Assembly (NCBI GenBank): GCA_965221345.1 | Contig: CBDCSD010000002.1 | Coordinates: 372,001 to 436,000 of the forward strand | DNA from: Bin5 sp965221345 | GTDB taxonomy: Bacteria; Chloroflexota; Anaerolineae; Caldilineales; Caldilineaceae | Reading direction: 5' to 3' | DNA length: 64,000 bases | In this document: in pieces, positions 17,169-25,472 of the stretch | How the letters are laid out: each line of letters begins with the position of its first letter | Numbering within the stretch: position 1 is the stretch's first letter | Made by a program: the position numbers and the translations under genes | Notes under the pieces: generated by a model | Told to the model about the DNA's origin: nothing | The model's input: the letters and a program-made list of their open reading frames with translations, nothing else | Databases searched by the model: none

Positions 17169-18281
17169 CTACAGCCCTTCCAGCGTCTCCGCGGCGAGAT
17201 GATCCACGACAGCTTTGACGTCGCCGCCGTGGGCGTCGTAGACCCGCAGTTGGCGGTCGGCGCTGGTGCCGTTGGCGAGGATCTGCTCGATCGGCGCAAT
17301 TTCCTTTTCGCTGCCCAGTTCGGCGATCTCCTCGCCGACCAGGTCCAGCAGTTCGCGCACCAGTGAGCGGGCGGGCAGTTCCTCCTGTTTGCCGAAGTCG
17401 ATCATCTTGCCGTCAAGCCCGTAGCGGGCCGCGCGCCACTTGTTCTCGTCGATCAGTTCCTTGCTGTAGACGCGGAAGGTGACGTTGCGCTGGCGCAGTT
17501 TCCAGTGCCAGAGCACGAGGGCCTGGCAAAGCGCGGCGATGGCGATTGCTTCGTCGACACGAGTGCAAATGTCGCAGATGCGAAACTCCAGGGTGGGGTA
17601 GATGTGATGGGGGCGCACGTCCCACCAGATCTTGCTGGAGTCGGGGATGCAGCCGGTATTGGCCAGGGTCCGGATCAACTCCTCATAGGCGGCGCGGTTC
17701 GGGAATACGTCGGGAATGCCGCTGCGGGGGAAATCTTCAAAGACGACGGCGCGGTAGCTTTTCAGCCCAGTTCGCCGCCCGGACCAGAAGGGGCTGCTGG
17801 CGCTAAGGGCCAAGAGATGGGGCAGCATGTAGCGGAGGACATTCATCGTGTCGATAGCGAAATTGGGATCATCCAGGCCGACATGAATGTGCATGCCGAA
17901 AATGAGTAGACGCTGGGCCAACAGCTGCATCTCCTCCAGCACGCCCTGGTAGCGCGGGAATGGCGTCACCTCCTGGTCCGACCAGCGGCTCATGGGATGC
18001 GTGGCCGCGGCTACGATGGCGAACCCTTTCTCCTGGGCGAGCCGGCTGATGAAGGCACGTTGGCGCAGGAGCTCCTCTTTGGCCTCGGCGGGCGTGGCGC
18101 AGACCGGCGTGCCCAGTTCCACCATTGACTGGTGCAACTCCGCTTTGATCTCCCGCTCCACGATCACCATTTTGCCATCTTCGATGAACTGGGTGATGAA
18201 CGAGCGCAGTTGGCCGCTCTCCGGATCGACGACCTGATACTCTTCCTCAATGCCGAGTGTCAGTTGGGGACGTGCAATCAT
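17169..18281 (-). CDS. Carboxylate-amine ligase, GCS2/YbdK family (intact paralog)
   Basis: A 370-residue protein of the glutamate-cysteine ligase-like GCS2 family. Members use ATP to join a carboxylate to an amine, and YbdK itself is a weak glutamate-cysteine ligase. The N-terminal LGIEEEYQVVDPESGQL motif and the catalytic-strand segment KAELHQSMVELGTPVC are both intact. Further landmarks are ATHPMSRW, GMHIHVGLDDPN, SASSPFWSGRRTGLKSYR and RNVTFRVYSKELIDENKWRAARYGLDG. The ATG at 18281 overlaps the stop of the upstream paralog (ATGA), so translation is likely coupled. It is the last gene of a minus-strand cluster with a second GCS2 paralog, a permuted ATP-grasp protein and a small unknown. The real substrate is unknown. 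Confidence 0.9.
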   Translation of the reverse strand: MIARPQLTLGIEEEYQVVDPESGQLRSFITQFIEDGKMVIVEREIKAELHQSMVELGTPVCATPAEAKEELLRQRAFISRLAQEKGFAIVAAATHPMSRWSDQEVTPFPRYQGVLEEMQLLAQRLLIFGMHIHVGLDDPNFAIDTMNVLRYMLPHLLALSASSPFWSGRRTGLKSYRAVVFEDFPRSGIPDVFPNRAAYEELIRTLANTGCIPDSSKIWWDVRPHHIYPTLEFRICDICTRVDEAIAIAALCQALVLWHWKLRQRNVTFRVYSKELIDENKWRAARYGLDGKMIDFGKQEELPARSLVRELLDLVGEEIAELGSEKEIAPIEQILANGTSADRQLRVYDAHGGDVKAVVDHLAAETLEGL

Positions 18282-19504
18282 AAGCTTTGCTCCGTCTGCG
18301 AAACGAGAAAATCGACGACCGCCTTGCCGTCGGCGCCGCTCTGCCGCCAGACGTGGCGTTGTTGGTCGGAGCTGGCCCCGCGCTCCATGATGGTGTGGAT
18401 GTGCGCAACCTCCGCCCGGCAGTTGAGCCGGTCCAGCACCGGTTCGACCCGTTCGAGCAGTTCGTGCAAGAGATCGCGGATGGGGACCTCCTGTTCAATG
18501 CCGAAGTCGAGCAGTTTCCCCTGCAGACCGTAGCGAACGGCCCGCCATTTGTTTTCGGCGATAAGCGTGCGGTCGTAGAGCCGGAAGGACATGTTGCGAT
18601 GGCGCAGATCCACCATCCAGGCGACGGTCGCCTGGATCAGCGCGGCAACGGCCAGCGCGTCGTCAATGTCCGGCAGGGCGTCACAGACGCGAATTTCCAA
18701 GGCCGCCTGGTCAGTAGCTGTATTTTCGGACCGAGCGTCTCGCCCTGCTTCGACGCCAATGCGCGACCGGTTCTGCTGATGGGAATGGGGGCGAATGTCC
18801 CACCAGATCGCTTCAGAATCGGGGATGCTATTGGTACGAATAAGGGTATCGACATAGCCCAAATAGTCGTTGTGGCTGCGGAAGGCGTTGGGGATGCCGG
18901 TGCGGGGCAAGGCATCCAGCAACACCGAGCGGTAGCTGGCCAGCCCGGTATCGAGGTCCTGCCAGAAGGGGGAGGAGTTGGCGAGGCAAAGGATATGGGG
19001 CAGCAGATAGCGCATCGCGTTCATCACGTCAATGGCCAGGTTTCGTTCGTCGATACCGATGTGGACATACATGCCGAAGGCGAGCAGCCGCCGGGCGATG
19101 ATCTGCGTGTCTTCGAGCAGCGCTTGATAACGGGGCGACTCCACCTGCGTCCGCTCCAAATGGCTGAAAGGATGGGCGCCGGCGGCCATCAGCTTGAGGC
19201 CATGCGACGCGGCCAGTTCCCGCATCGAACGGCGGATGCGCAGCAGCTCGCGGCGGGCCTGCTTGACATCAAGGCAAACTGGTGTGCCCGCTGAAGGAGT
19301 GAGAGCTCCAGATGGCGCCCCGGCACGAGGCGAGAACTGTTCACTCCTTTCACTCTGCTCCTTTCTCTCTCCTCGCCCCTGGGGGTCCGCGAGCGTAAGT
19401 CCCTGGGCGGTGGCAAACCCGCGCAACTCGCGGGTGTCCGGGTCGATAAACTGATACTCTTCTTCGATGCTGATGTTAAAGGAGGGTTGGCTGTAATCGG
19501 CCAT
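18278..19504 (-). CDS. GCS2/YbdK-like carboxylate-amine ligase paralog with two insertions
   Basis: A 408-residue paralog of the downstream GCS2 gene. The frame is intact with the usual NISIEEEYQFIDPDTREL start and landmarks GMYVHIGIDERNLAID, NSSPFWQDLDTGLASYR and RNMSFRLYDRTLIAENKWRAVRYGLQG. Two stretches are unlike the family. Residues about 33-73 replace the catalytic ExxHQS strand (KAELHQSMVEL in the sister) with a Gly/Arg/Ser/Pro-rich segment. Residues about 239-262 add a block between DIRPHS and ALEIRVCD. The first corresponds to DNA with an inverted repeat (AAGGAGTGA at 19295, TCACTCCTT at 19341), as if a mobile palindromic repeat had inserted in frame. With the HQS residues missing, normal catalysis is doubtful. 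It may be a regulatory or dead subunit. Confidence 0.85.
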   Translation of the reverse strand: MADYSQPSFNISIEEEYQFIDPDTRELRGFATAQGLTLADPQGRGERKEQSERSEQFSPRAGAPSGALTPSAGTPVCLDVKQARRELLRIRRSMRELAASHGLKLMAAGAHPFSHLERTQVESPRYQALLEDTQIIARRLLAFGMYVHIGIDERNLAIDVMNAMRYLLPHILCLANSSPFWQDLDTGLASYRSVLLDALPRTGIPNAFRSHNDYLGYVDTLIRTNSIPDSEAIWWDIRPHSHQQNRSRIGVEAGRDARSENTATDQAALEIRVCDALPDIDDALAVAALIQATVAWMVDLRHRNMSFRLYDRTLIAENKWRAVRYGLQGKLLDFGIEQEVPIRDLLHELLERVEPVLDRLNCRAEVAHIHTIMERGASSDQQRHVWRQSGADGKAVVDFLVSQTEQSL

Positions 19505-19661
19505 AGCTCGCTCTTTTCTTCCGCGTGCTCGCGGCTTCTATTCCTCAGATTTTCCTTTTCGTTTCACCATGGGCGCCTAGAGCGCGGCTTAGTATCTCCA
19601 GGAATAGGCTGCGGCCCTCTCTCCCTCGCGCGCTGGTTGGGGCCGGCAGCCTTGGGGCCCG

Positions 19662-21041
19662 CTACGTGTCCTTCTCCTCGACAACGAACACCGGCACAAT
19701 TGAGCCGCCGCCGGCGGTTACGTTGAGGAGTGTCTGGCTGCTCAGGCGGCACAGACAGCCGTGGACTCGCTGGCCGCGGAACAGGAACGGATCCGAATCC
19801 ACCAGACGACGGTCGATCGTCATAGCGCCGTCGGCAGTCAACGCCGGGAACTCTTCGTGGGCTATTTGGACCCGTTCCTGAACGATCGTCAGTTCACTGG
19901 CGGCGCCGGCCAGGGCCGCGTCCCATGCGCTCTGCTCCGTTTCCCAGCCGATAAGCACGCCTTTGCCGCCGTATTCGTCGTTCGGTTTGAGCACCAGCCC
20001 CTCCCTGTTGACGCTGGACCAGGGCAGGAGGTCGATTGGATTTCCGGCCGGATCGAGTGTGGCACGCGCCTCCACAGTGCGCGTCCAGGGGATGTGGGCG
20101 CGCACCGCTTGCTGTTCGGCTGCGGTCAATAGATGGGCATTGCGCTCGTCGCTGGCAACGGCCAGGCTGGCCTTTTTGTGGAGGAGCTTGCAACTGAAGG
20201 GGTTCACCAGGCAGACCGCGCGGGCGTGCAACGCGTCAACAATTGGATGATCCAGCCCGTAGCGATGCAGCAGTTCGCTGACCAGAACACGCTTGTAGAC
20301 GAAATCGACAGGGGTGCCACCGGCGAATAGTTGCCCGCTGCGGAACTCCATCTCCTCCGGGTCACAGATGACCGCCGTGATACCGTTCTCAGCAAAAAAC
20401 TCGACGAACAGTTCAAATTCTCTGGCGGTGGGCACGCCATGCCAGTCGACGATTGCGATATCGGGCAGTTTGTGGCGATTGCCCCGCCATTCGTAGTAGA
20501 CGCGCAGGAACTCGTCGAGAGCCGGTCTCTTGCTTGGCAGTGCGCGCACGGCATAGCGCCGGCCGAACTCTTGCATAACCGGCATCTCCAGGAACAGGTC
20601 GCTCAGTACATCCGAAAAGGCCATTGAGGCCGGGCTTTCGCCGTTGAACTCGACGAAACGGAGGCTGCGGCTGCCATCCTCGTTGCGGGCGAAGAAGCTG
20701 TCAAGCCGGGCGGTGGGGACGGTAGTGTTGTAGCCGTGGTCGATACGGAGCAGCTGCTCCTCCTCCGGTGTGGCGTGAATCTGCGCCCGTAGCCCGGCGT
20801 CCTGCAGCATCAGACGGGCCAGCCGGTCGAAAACGCGTAGAATCATCTCGGTGCGGTCAACCAAGTAGCGCCACTCGGCCGGCGTATACATGAGTGGGCG
20901 CAGGACAGTGCATAGAGGACGCTCGCCGAAGACCATATGGCGCTCCGCCATGCGCGCCGTAAGCAGATCCCAACTGTCACCGGCGAGGCCGGGCTGGAGG
21001 AGGAGGTCGTGGTAGTTGGAGATGGCAGTTGAAGAATTCAT
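19662..21041 (-). CDS. Circularly permuted ATP-grasp-like protein (glutathionylspermidine-synthase-like fold)
   Basis: A 459-residue protein resembling circularly permuted ATP-grasp ligases, a class with roles in peptide or amide-bond formation that includes the glutathionylspermidine synthase fold. Supporting segments are RFVEFNGESPASMAFSD and the ATP-binding strand-loop LVLKPNDEYGGKGVLIGWE near residue 350, followed by ELTIVQERVQ and a late RVHGCLCRLSSQ. No signal peptide. It sits upstream of two GCS2-type amidoligases on the same strand, and clusters of GCS2 and permuted ATP-grasp genes are known from other bacteria, where joint peptide synthesis has been predicted. The ATG at 21041 begins MNSSTAISNYHDLLL. 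No sharper substrate call is possible. Confidence 0.75.
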   Translation of the reverse strand: MNSSTAISNYHDLLLQPGLAGDSWDLLTARMAERHMVFGERPLCTVLRPLMYTPAEWRYLVDRTEMILRVFDRLARLMLQDAGLRAQIHATPEEEQLLRIDHGYNTTVPTARLDSFFARNEDGSRSLRFVEFNGESPASMAFSDVLSDLFLEMPVMQEFGRRYAVRALPSKRPALDEFLRVYYEWRGNRHKLPDIAIVDWHGVPTAREFELFVEFFAENGITAVICDPEEMEFRSGQLFAGGTPVDFVYKRVLVSELLHRYGLDHPIVDALHARAVCLVNPFSCKLLHKKASLAVASDERNAHLLTAAEQQAVRAHIPWTRTVEARATLDPAGNPIDLLPWSSVNREGLVLKPNDEYGGKGVLIGWETEQSAWDAALAGAASELTIVQERVQIAHEEFPALTADGAMTIDRRLVDSDPFLFRGQRVHGCLCRLSSQTLLNVTAGGGSIVPVFVVEEKDT

Positions 21042-21136
21042 TAGCCAGTGGCCGTCCTGCAGGTCTCAGTGGCCTGCTCTTCGTTCTCAGCAGCTGCTGC
21101 GTCGATAGAGGTGTGCCAAGCGCTACAGTCAAGAAC

Positions 21137-21532
21137 CTATGCAGTGCAGTTGATGCCGAATCCCGATTCGCCGGCCTCCGGGTCGCGGAAGGTCAACGTC
21201 AGGTCGAAAGTCTGGTGGTCTACCAGTTGCGCTTCCTTGCTCAGCCCGACGGACAGCATTGCTTCCACCCGGTAGGTTTCGTTTGGCATGACGGGATCTT
21301 TCAGGTGCAGAGTATTGTTGAGGCGGGTGTCGGTCTGGGCCAGCAGGACGAGACTGTTGTTTTCGGTACCGTCGGGGTTGTAGACGAACAACTCGACATT
21401 GGGTGCATCATCCTGCAGGCGGGCGGGCAACCAGATGCGCACCCACAGGCGTCGCAGGTCGGGGTAGGGAAATATCAGTATCCGCTCGAATTGCAGCGGT
21501 GCATTTGGGTCGAATAGATTGATTTGCGTCAT
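21137..21532 (-). CDS. Hypothetical protein, first gene of the amidoligase cluster
   Basis: A 131-residue protein I do not recognise. It is rich in beta-prone segments (LRRLWVRIWLPARL, VELFVYNPDG, NETYRVEAML, HQTFDLTLTF) and looks like a small beta-sandwich without signal peptide or membrane segment. It is 95 bases upstream of the ATP-grasp gene on the same strand and diverges from the sugar-acid kinase gene, so it is probably the lead gene of this cluster. The start at 21532 has no strong ribosome site. Confidence 0.65.
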   Translation of the reverse strand: MTQINLFDPNAPLQFERILIFPYPDLRRLWVRIWLPARLQDDAPNVELFVYNPDGTENNSLVLLAQTDTRLNNTLHLKDPVMPNETYRVEAMLSVGLSKEAQLVDHQTFDLTLTFRDPEAGESGFGINCTA

Positions 21533-21656
21533 ATTTTGGGTGGCAGTCGGTCGTTTGCGCGCCTGCCCAAGCGAGTTTATGCTTGAAAGTGTGTATGGGC
21601 TGCCGCTCTACTTCGTGAACACTGTTGGCGCATTAAGTATAGCAGGAACTGACGCC

Positions 21657-22895
21657 ATGAGATACCTGAAAATTCTTGCCGACGACCTGACCGGCGCTGC
21701 GGATACTGCGGCCCGTTGCCGGCGGTTCGGGCTGCCGGCAACTATCTTCCTGGATATTCCAGAGCTGCCTCTGGCGCCGGGAGCGCTGGCCTTTACCTCC
21801 GACTCCCGCCATCTGCCGGCAGAGGCGGCCGCGCAGCAAGCGCGTAACACAGCTGCGTCGCTGCCAGCACTGGACGCGCGGTGGTACAAAAAGATTGACT
21901 CGACCCTACGCGGCAACATCGGTAGCGAACTGGACGCCCTGCTGGATCTGGTGGACGCGCCGGCCGCTGTCGTCTGCCCGGCCTTTCCTCCCCAGAATCG
22001 CGGCCTGCGCAACGGGATTCTCACGACTCCCGAACTTGGAACGCAGGCCCTCCATCTGCCCTCCCTCCTGCGCGAGCAGAGTCGTCATCCTGTGACGGCA
22101 CTCTCTCTGGAGCAGGTGCGTGGAGGAGAATTGGCGGCGAATATAGAACAGATAATGCTAGAGCGGGACAACTGCACAGCGAAGGGACGGATCGTGATCG
22201 CGGTCGACGCGCTGACGGACGACGACCTGGACAGGGTGTTGCAAGCGCAGCAGAAGGCGCAGCCGGACGCGCTGCTGTGCGGGAGTGCCGGATTAGTGGG
22301 TGCGATCGTTCGACAAGTCGGCGTACAGAAGGATTTTCCTGCTCTGCCGACAGGACGTCTGCGCTCGCCGGTGCGGTCTGTCCTGCTGGTCGTGGGCAGT
22401 GGCAGCGACGTTGCCCACCGGCAGATCGACTGCCTGCTCCGCTCGGAGGGTGAAGCCCCTCATCCAGCCGTCAGCCGGATGATAGTGCTGCCGGAGACCG
22501 ATGTGGGGGGCATAACCACTCTCGATCCGGCTCAGCCGACCTGGCTGTTGCAGCAGCCCCGGCCCCAACCCGGCACGGTTCTGGAAGGCACGGAGGCGCG
22601 ACAGCGGGCCGACCATCTGGCTCGCGTCAGCGTCGCTACGCTGGCACGGCGGCCGTTCGATCTACTGGTCCTCGTCGGCGGTGATACGGCTATGCCTATA
22701 CTCAAGCTCCTGGCCGTAGCGCGGCTCTCGGTTGAGCAGGAGTTGCTGCCGGGGATGCCGCTATGCAGTGCTGTCATCGACGGGCGCACGACGCTGGTTG
22801 TGATCAAGCCAGGGGGCTTCGGCGGAGATAGGACGCTGGTAGAGTTGCTGGACAAAGTAAGATTGCTCGGTCCTGACGCCCATCACCTGTCTTGA
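21657..22895 (+). CDS. Four-carbon acid sugar kinase family protein (DUF1537/OtnK-DtnK type)
   Basis: A 412-residue kinase of the DUF1537 family, which phosphorylates four-carbon sugar acids such as erythronate or threonate in the cytoplasm. Family motifs: N-terminal ILADDLTGAADTAARC, YKKIDSTLRGNIGSELDALL, VVCPAFPPQNRG, and in the C-terminal nucleotide-binding domain LVLVGGDTAMPIL and LVVIKPGGFGG. The ATG at 21657 gives MRYLKILADDL, the usual start, and follows a CAGGA site. A longer upstream frame lacks family similarity. Convergent with it on the minus strand are a DegT aminotransferase and a PdxA-like dehydrogenase. DUF1537 kinases commonly pair with PdxA2-type dehydrogenases to degrade threonate or erythronate. 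Confidence 0.9.
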   Translation: MRYLKILADDLTGAADTAARCRRFGLPATIFLDIPELPLAPGALAFTSDSRHLPAEAAAQQARNTAASLPALDARWYKKIDSTLRGNIGSELDALLDLVDAPAAVVCPAFPPQNRGLRNGILTTPELGTQALHLPSLLREQSRHPVTALSLEQVRGGELAANIEQIMLERDNCTAKGRIVIAVDALTDDDLDRVLQAQQKAQPDALLCGSAGLVGAIVRQVGVQKDFPALPTGRLRSPVRSVLLVVGSGSDVAHRQIDCLLRSEGEAPHPAVSRMIVLPETDVGGITTLDPAQPTWLLQQPRPQPGTVLEGTEARQRADHLARVSVATLARRPFDLLVLVGGDTAMPILKLLAVARLSVEQELLPGMPLCSAVIDGRTTLVVIKPGGFGGDRTLVELLDKVRLLGPDAHHLS

Positions 22896-23077
22896 ACGTC
22901 ATTACATGCATTGGGGGTCGATGGGGACAGTTCTCTGGCTGATCTTGCCGCCGCTGACTCCAGCTTTTGGCCAGTCTGTCGAGGATCGGCTTTCCAAGGA
23001 GAGCGAGAGGGCGGCGTCGAAAGGAAACGCGATCCGGACGCTGCAAACGCTTCACTCCTCTGCGCTGTAACGCCCGA

Positions 23078-24265
23078 TCATACGAGTGCGCCGATGTTCT
23101 CGCGCACTTTCAGAATGGCGTGGACGATATCATCCATTTCCTCCGGCTCGGCCAGGAGGACGTTCTGGCTCATGGAAATGGTCTGCTGGCAGAGCAGTTC
23201 GCTGTTGGGGCAGGGCGTCACGCGGCTGAAGGGTTCGACCAGCGGGGGTTGGTGATAGAGGGGGTAGGGGTAGAGCGGGCCCACGGGGATGTTTTCACCG
23301 CGCAGCGCGGAGATGAACTCCTGGCGGGGCAGCCCGCCGAAGCGCTCGGCATCGTAACGCATGAGAAAGAGATGATGGGAATGGGCGTCGGCGCGTGGGT
23401 CCCAGCGCTGTGGGATCAGCCCATCGATCTCTTCCAGAAAGCCGCGCAGACGGCGGGCGTTGCTCATACGGCGGCTCAACTGGTCATCCAGCCGGGTCAG
23501 ACCCGCAGACAGCACGGCAGCCTGCCAACCGCTCAGGCGCAGGTTGGTGCCGAGGTTGGGATGATCGAACCCGTGGCCGTCAGGGCTCCGTCCGCAGTTG
23601 GCGATACTCCACATGCGCTCGGCCAGCTCGGCGTCGTTGGTCAGCAGCGCGCCGCCTTCGCCGGCGGTCAGGTTTTTGCTTGCTTGAAAGCTGAATGAGC
23701 CGGCAACTCCCAGCGCGCCGACGGGCTGGCCGTTCCAGCTGCTGCCGTGGGCGTGGGCCGCGTCTTCGATGACGAACAGTTCGTGCCGCTGCGCCAGCGG
23801 CAGCAGGCTATCGAAATCTACCGGCAGGCCGCCGAAATGGACCGGTATGATCGCTTTCGTGCGTGCGCCGATGGCCGCTTCGACGGCAGGGATGGAGAGA
23901 TTCCAGGTCTCCAGTTCAACGTCGGCAAAGACGGGGGTGGCACCGACGGTGCGCACGGCCGCGGCTGTTGCGACAAATGTTATGGGAGGCACGATCACCT
24001 CGTCGCCGGGGCCGATGTCCAGCGCGCGCAGTGCGGTCTCCAGGGTAGTGGTGCCGTTGACGGTTGTGATGCAGAAGCGAGCGGCATGACGGGCTGCAAA
24101 GGCGCCCTCAAATTCGGCTACGGCTGCGTCGTAGCCGCCCCAAGCCCCGCGTTCGAGCACGGCCATCAGACCGGCGCGCTCGGTGTCGTCCCACTGCGGC
24201 CAATTCGGCCACGGCCGGGAGCGCAACGGTTGGCCACCATGGATCGCGAGCGTGCTTTCTGTCAT
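23078..24265 (-). CDS. DegT/DnrJ/EryC1/StrS family PLP aminotransferase
   Basis: A 395-residue PLP-dependent sugar aminotransferase. The PLP lysine is in GSFSFQASKNLTAGEGG. Cofactor-binding residues lie in VNGTTTLETAL, VIVPPITFVATAAAV and VIEDAAHAHGSSW. Such enzymes aminate keto-sugars or keto-cyclitols from glutamate/glutamine. The ATG at 24265 follows AGAGGA. The gene lies 12 bases downstream of the PdxA-like gene on the same strand, implying one transcript. Its placement in a sugar-acid module rather than a lipopolysaccharide cluster hints at a catabolic or cyclitol role, which is inference. Confidence 0.92.
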   Translation of the reverse strand: MTESTLAIHGGQPLRSRPWPNWPQWDDTERAGLMAVLERGAWGGYDAAVAEFEGAFAARHAARFCITTVNGTTTLETALRALDIGPGDEVIVPPITFVATAAAVRTVGATPVFADVELETWNLSIPAVEAAIGARTKAIIPVHFGGLPVDFDSLLPLAQRHELFVIEDAAHAHGSSWNGQPVGALGVAGSFSFQASKNLTAGEGGALLTNDAELAERMWSIANCGRSPDGHGFDHPNLGTNLRLSGWQAAVLSAGLTRLDDQLSRRMSNARRLRGFLEEIDGLIPQRWDPRADAHSHHLFLMRYDAERFGGLPRQEFISALRGENIPVGPLYPYPLYHQPPLVEPFSRVTPCPNSELLCQQTISMSQNVLLAEPEEMDDIVHAILKVRENIGALV

Positions 24266-24277
24266 GTTTTCCTCTGC

Positions 24278-25351
24278 TTATGCGGGTTGCCCGCGGCGCC
24301 CAGGGGGGAGCATTCGGGCGCACAGCTTCAGCGCTTGCTTGAGAGCCTGTGGGTTGGCTACGCCCTGCCCGACGATGTCGAAAGCAGTGCCGTGGGCCGG
24401 GGTCGTAATAGGTGTAGACAGGCCGCCGTGGATGGTGACGCCGCGTTCGAAGCCCAGCAGTTTCATGGCGATCTGGCCCTGATCGTGGTACATGGTTACA
24501 ACGCCGTCGAACTCGCCGCGACTCGCACGCAGAAAGACGGTGTCGGGTGGGTATGGGCCGGATGCGGCGATATCTTCTTCCTGGGCGGCTTCGATCGCGG
24601 GGCGGATGACGTCGATTTCTTCGCTGCCAAACAGTCCGCCTTCGCCGGCATGGGGATTCAGGCCGGCCACGGCGAGGCGGGGCGAGGGCAGGCCGCTCTG
24701 GCGGGCGGTTTGGTGGATCAGACGAATGGCGGGCAGGATTTCAGCGACGGAGATATGCTCATACACGGCCCGCAAGGGGATGTGTGAGGTTACACGCGAG
24801 GTCCAGAGTCCGTCGAGCGTGTTGACTTCGCCGACGTAGCCGCTCGCGCCGAGGCGGTCGGCGAAGTAGCGCAACTCGTCCTCGTGGCGGCTGCCGGCAG
24901 CGTGCATGGCCTGCTTGTTGAGCGAGGCATAGGAGATGCCGTCGATGACGCCGGCGCGGGCCAGGTCGGCGGCACAGTCGAGCGTTTGCAGGACGTAGCG
25001 GCCGGCGGCCGGGCTCATGCGGCCCGGCGTGTGCGCGTCAGGGGGGAAGGATGGGCCGGTCAGGAGCATAGGGCCTGCGGCCAAGGTCGGCAGGTCCTCA
25101 GGTGAATTGTAATGCGGCAGATCGAGTGAGAGATCGGCGCACTGCGCGCCCCAGTCCAGCAGCCAGGGGTCGCCGATTACGACAATGTTCACGCCATCGG
25201 GCCTGGCTCCAGCTTTGTCTGCTTCAACCATTTCCGCCAGCACGCGGGCGACGATTTCCGGCCCGATCCCACAGGGGTCGCCCAGGAGGAGGGCGAGACG
25301 AGAAGAGCGCGACGATATTTCTGACCTGTTTGTCATGTGACGTGAGGGCAT
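24278..25351 (-). CDS. PdxA-family 4-hydroxythreonine-4-phosphate dehydrogenase-like (PdxA2 type probable)
   Basis: A 357-residue metal-dependent NAD dehydrogenase. Classic PdxA oxidises and decarboxylates 4-phosphohydroxy-L-threonine in vitamin B6 synthesis. PdxA2 paralogs act on 4-phospho-D-threonate or erythronate. Motifs: LLGDPCGIGPEIVARV at the N-terminus, GLNPHAGEGGLFG, VTMYHDQGQIAMKLLGFERGV and TPAHGTAFDIVG, with metal-binding His residues visible. Neighbouring a DUF1537 kinase and a DegT aminotransferase rather than pdx genes favours the PdxA2 type. The start is taken at ATG 25351. An in-frame ATG at 25336 is equally plausible, and neither has a clear ribosome site. Confidence 0.9.
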   Translation of the reverse strand: MPSRHMTNRSEISSRSSRLALLLGDPCGIGPEIVARVLAEMVEADKAGARPDGVNIVVIGDPWLLDWGAQCADLSLDLPHYNSPEDLPTLAAGPMLLTGPSFPPDAHTPGRMSPAAGRYVLQTLDCAADLARAGVIDGISYASLNKQAMHAAGSRHEDELRYFADRLGASGYVGEVNTLDGLWTSRVTSHIPLRAVYEHISVAEILPAIRLIHQTARQSGLPSPRLAVAGLNPHAGEGGLFGSEEIDVIRPAIEAAQEEDIAASGPYPPDTVFLRASRGEFDGVVTMYHDQGQIAMKLLGFERGVTIHGGLSTPITTPAHGTAFDIVGQGVANPQALKQALKLCARMLPPGRRGQPA

Positions 25352-25472
25352 TGATGTTCAAGTTCTGCACTTTAGGGCAGGAAGAGAACGGCTTCTGTAG
25401 ACGGGTCAGTTCGCCCGTTGCCCAACGGTGACAGTGCTGGGACCAGCATTGGGCGAATATAGTTCCTGCGGA

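Noticed and set aside
24278..25351. PdxA-like gene as a vitamin B6 biosynthesis gene
   Set aside because: No other pdx genes are nearby and the neighbours are a DUF1537 kinase and sugar enzymes, so a PdxA2-type role is more likely. This remains a judgement.
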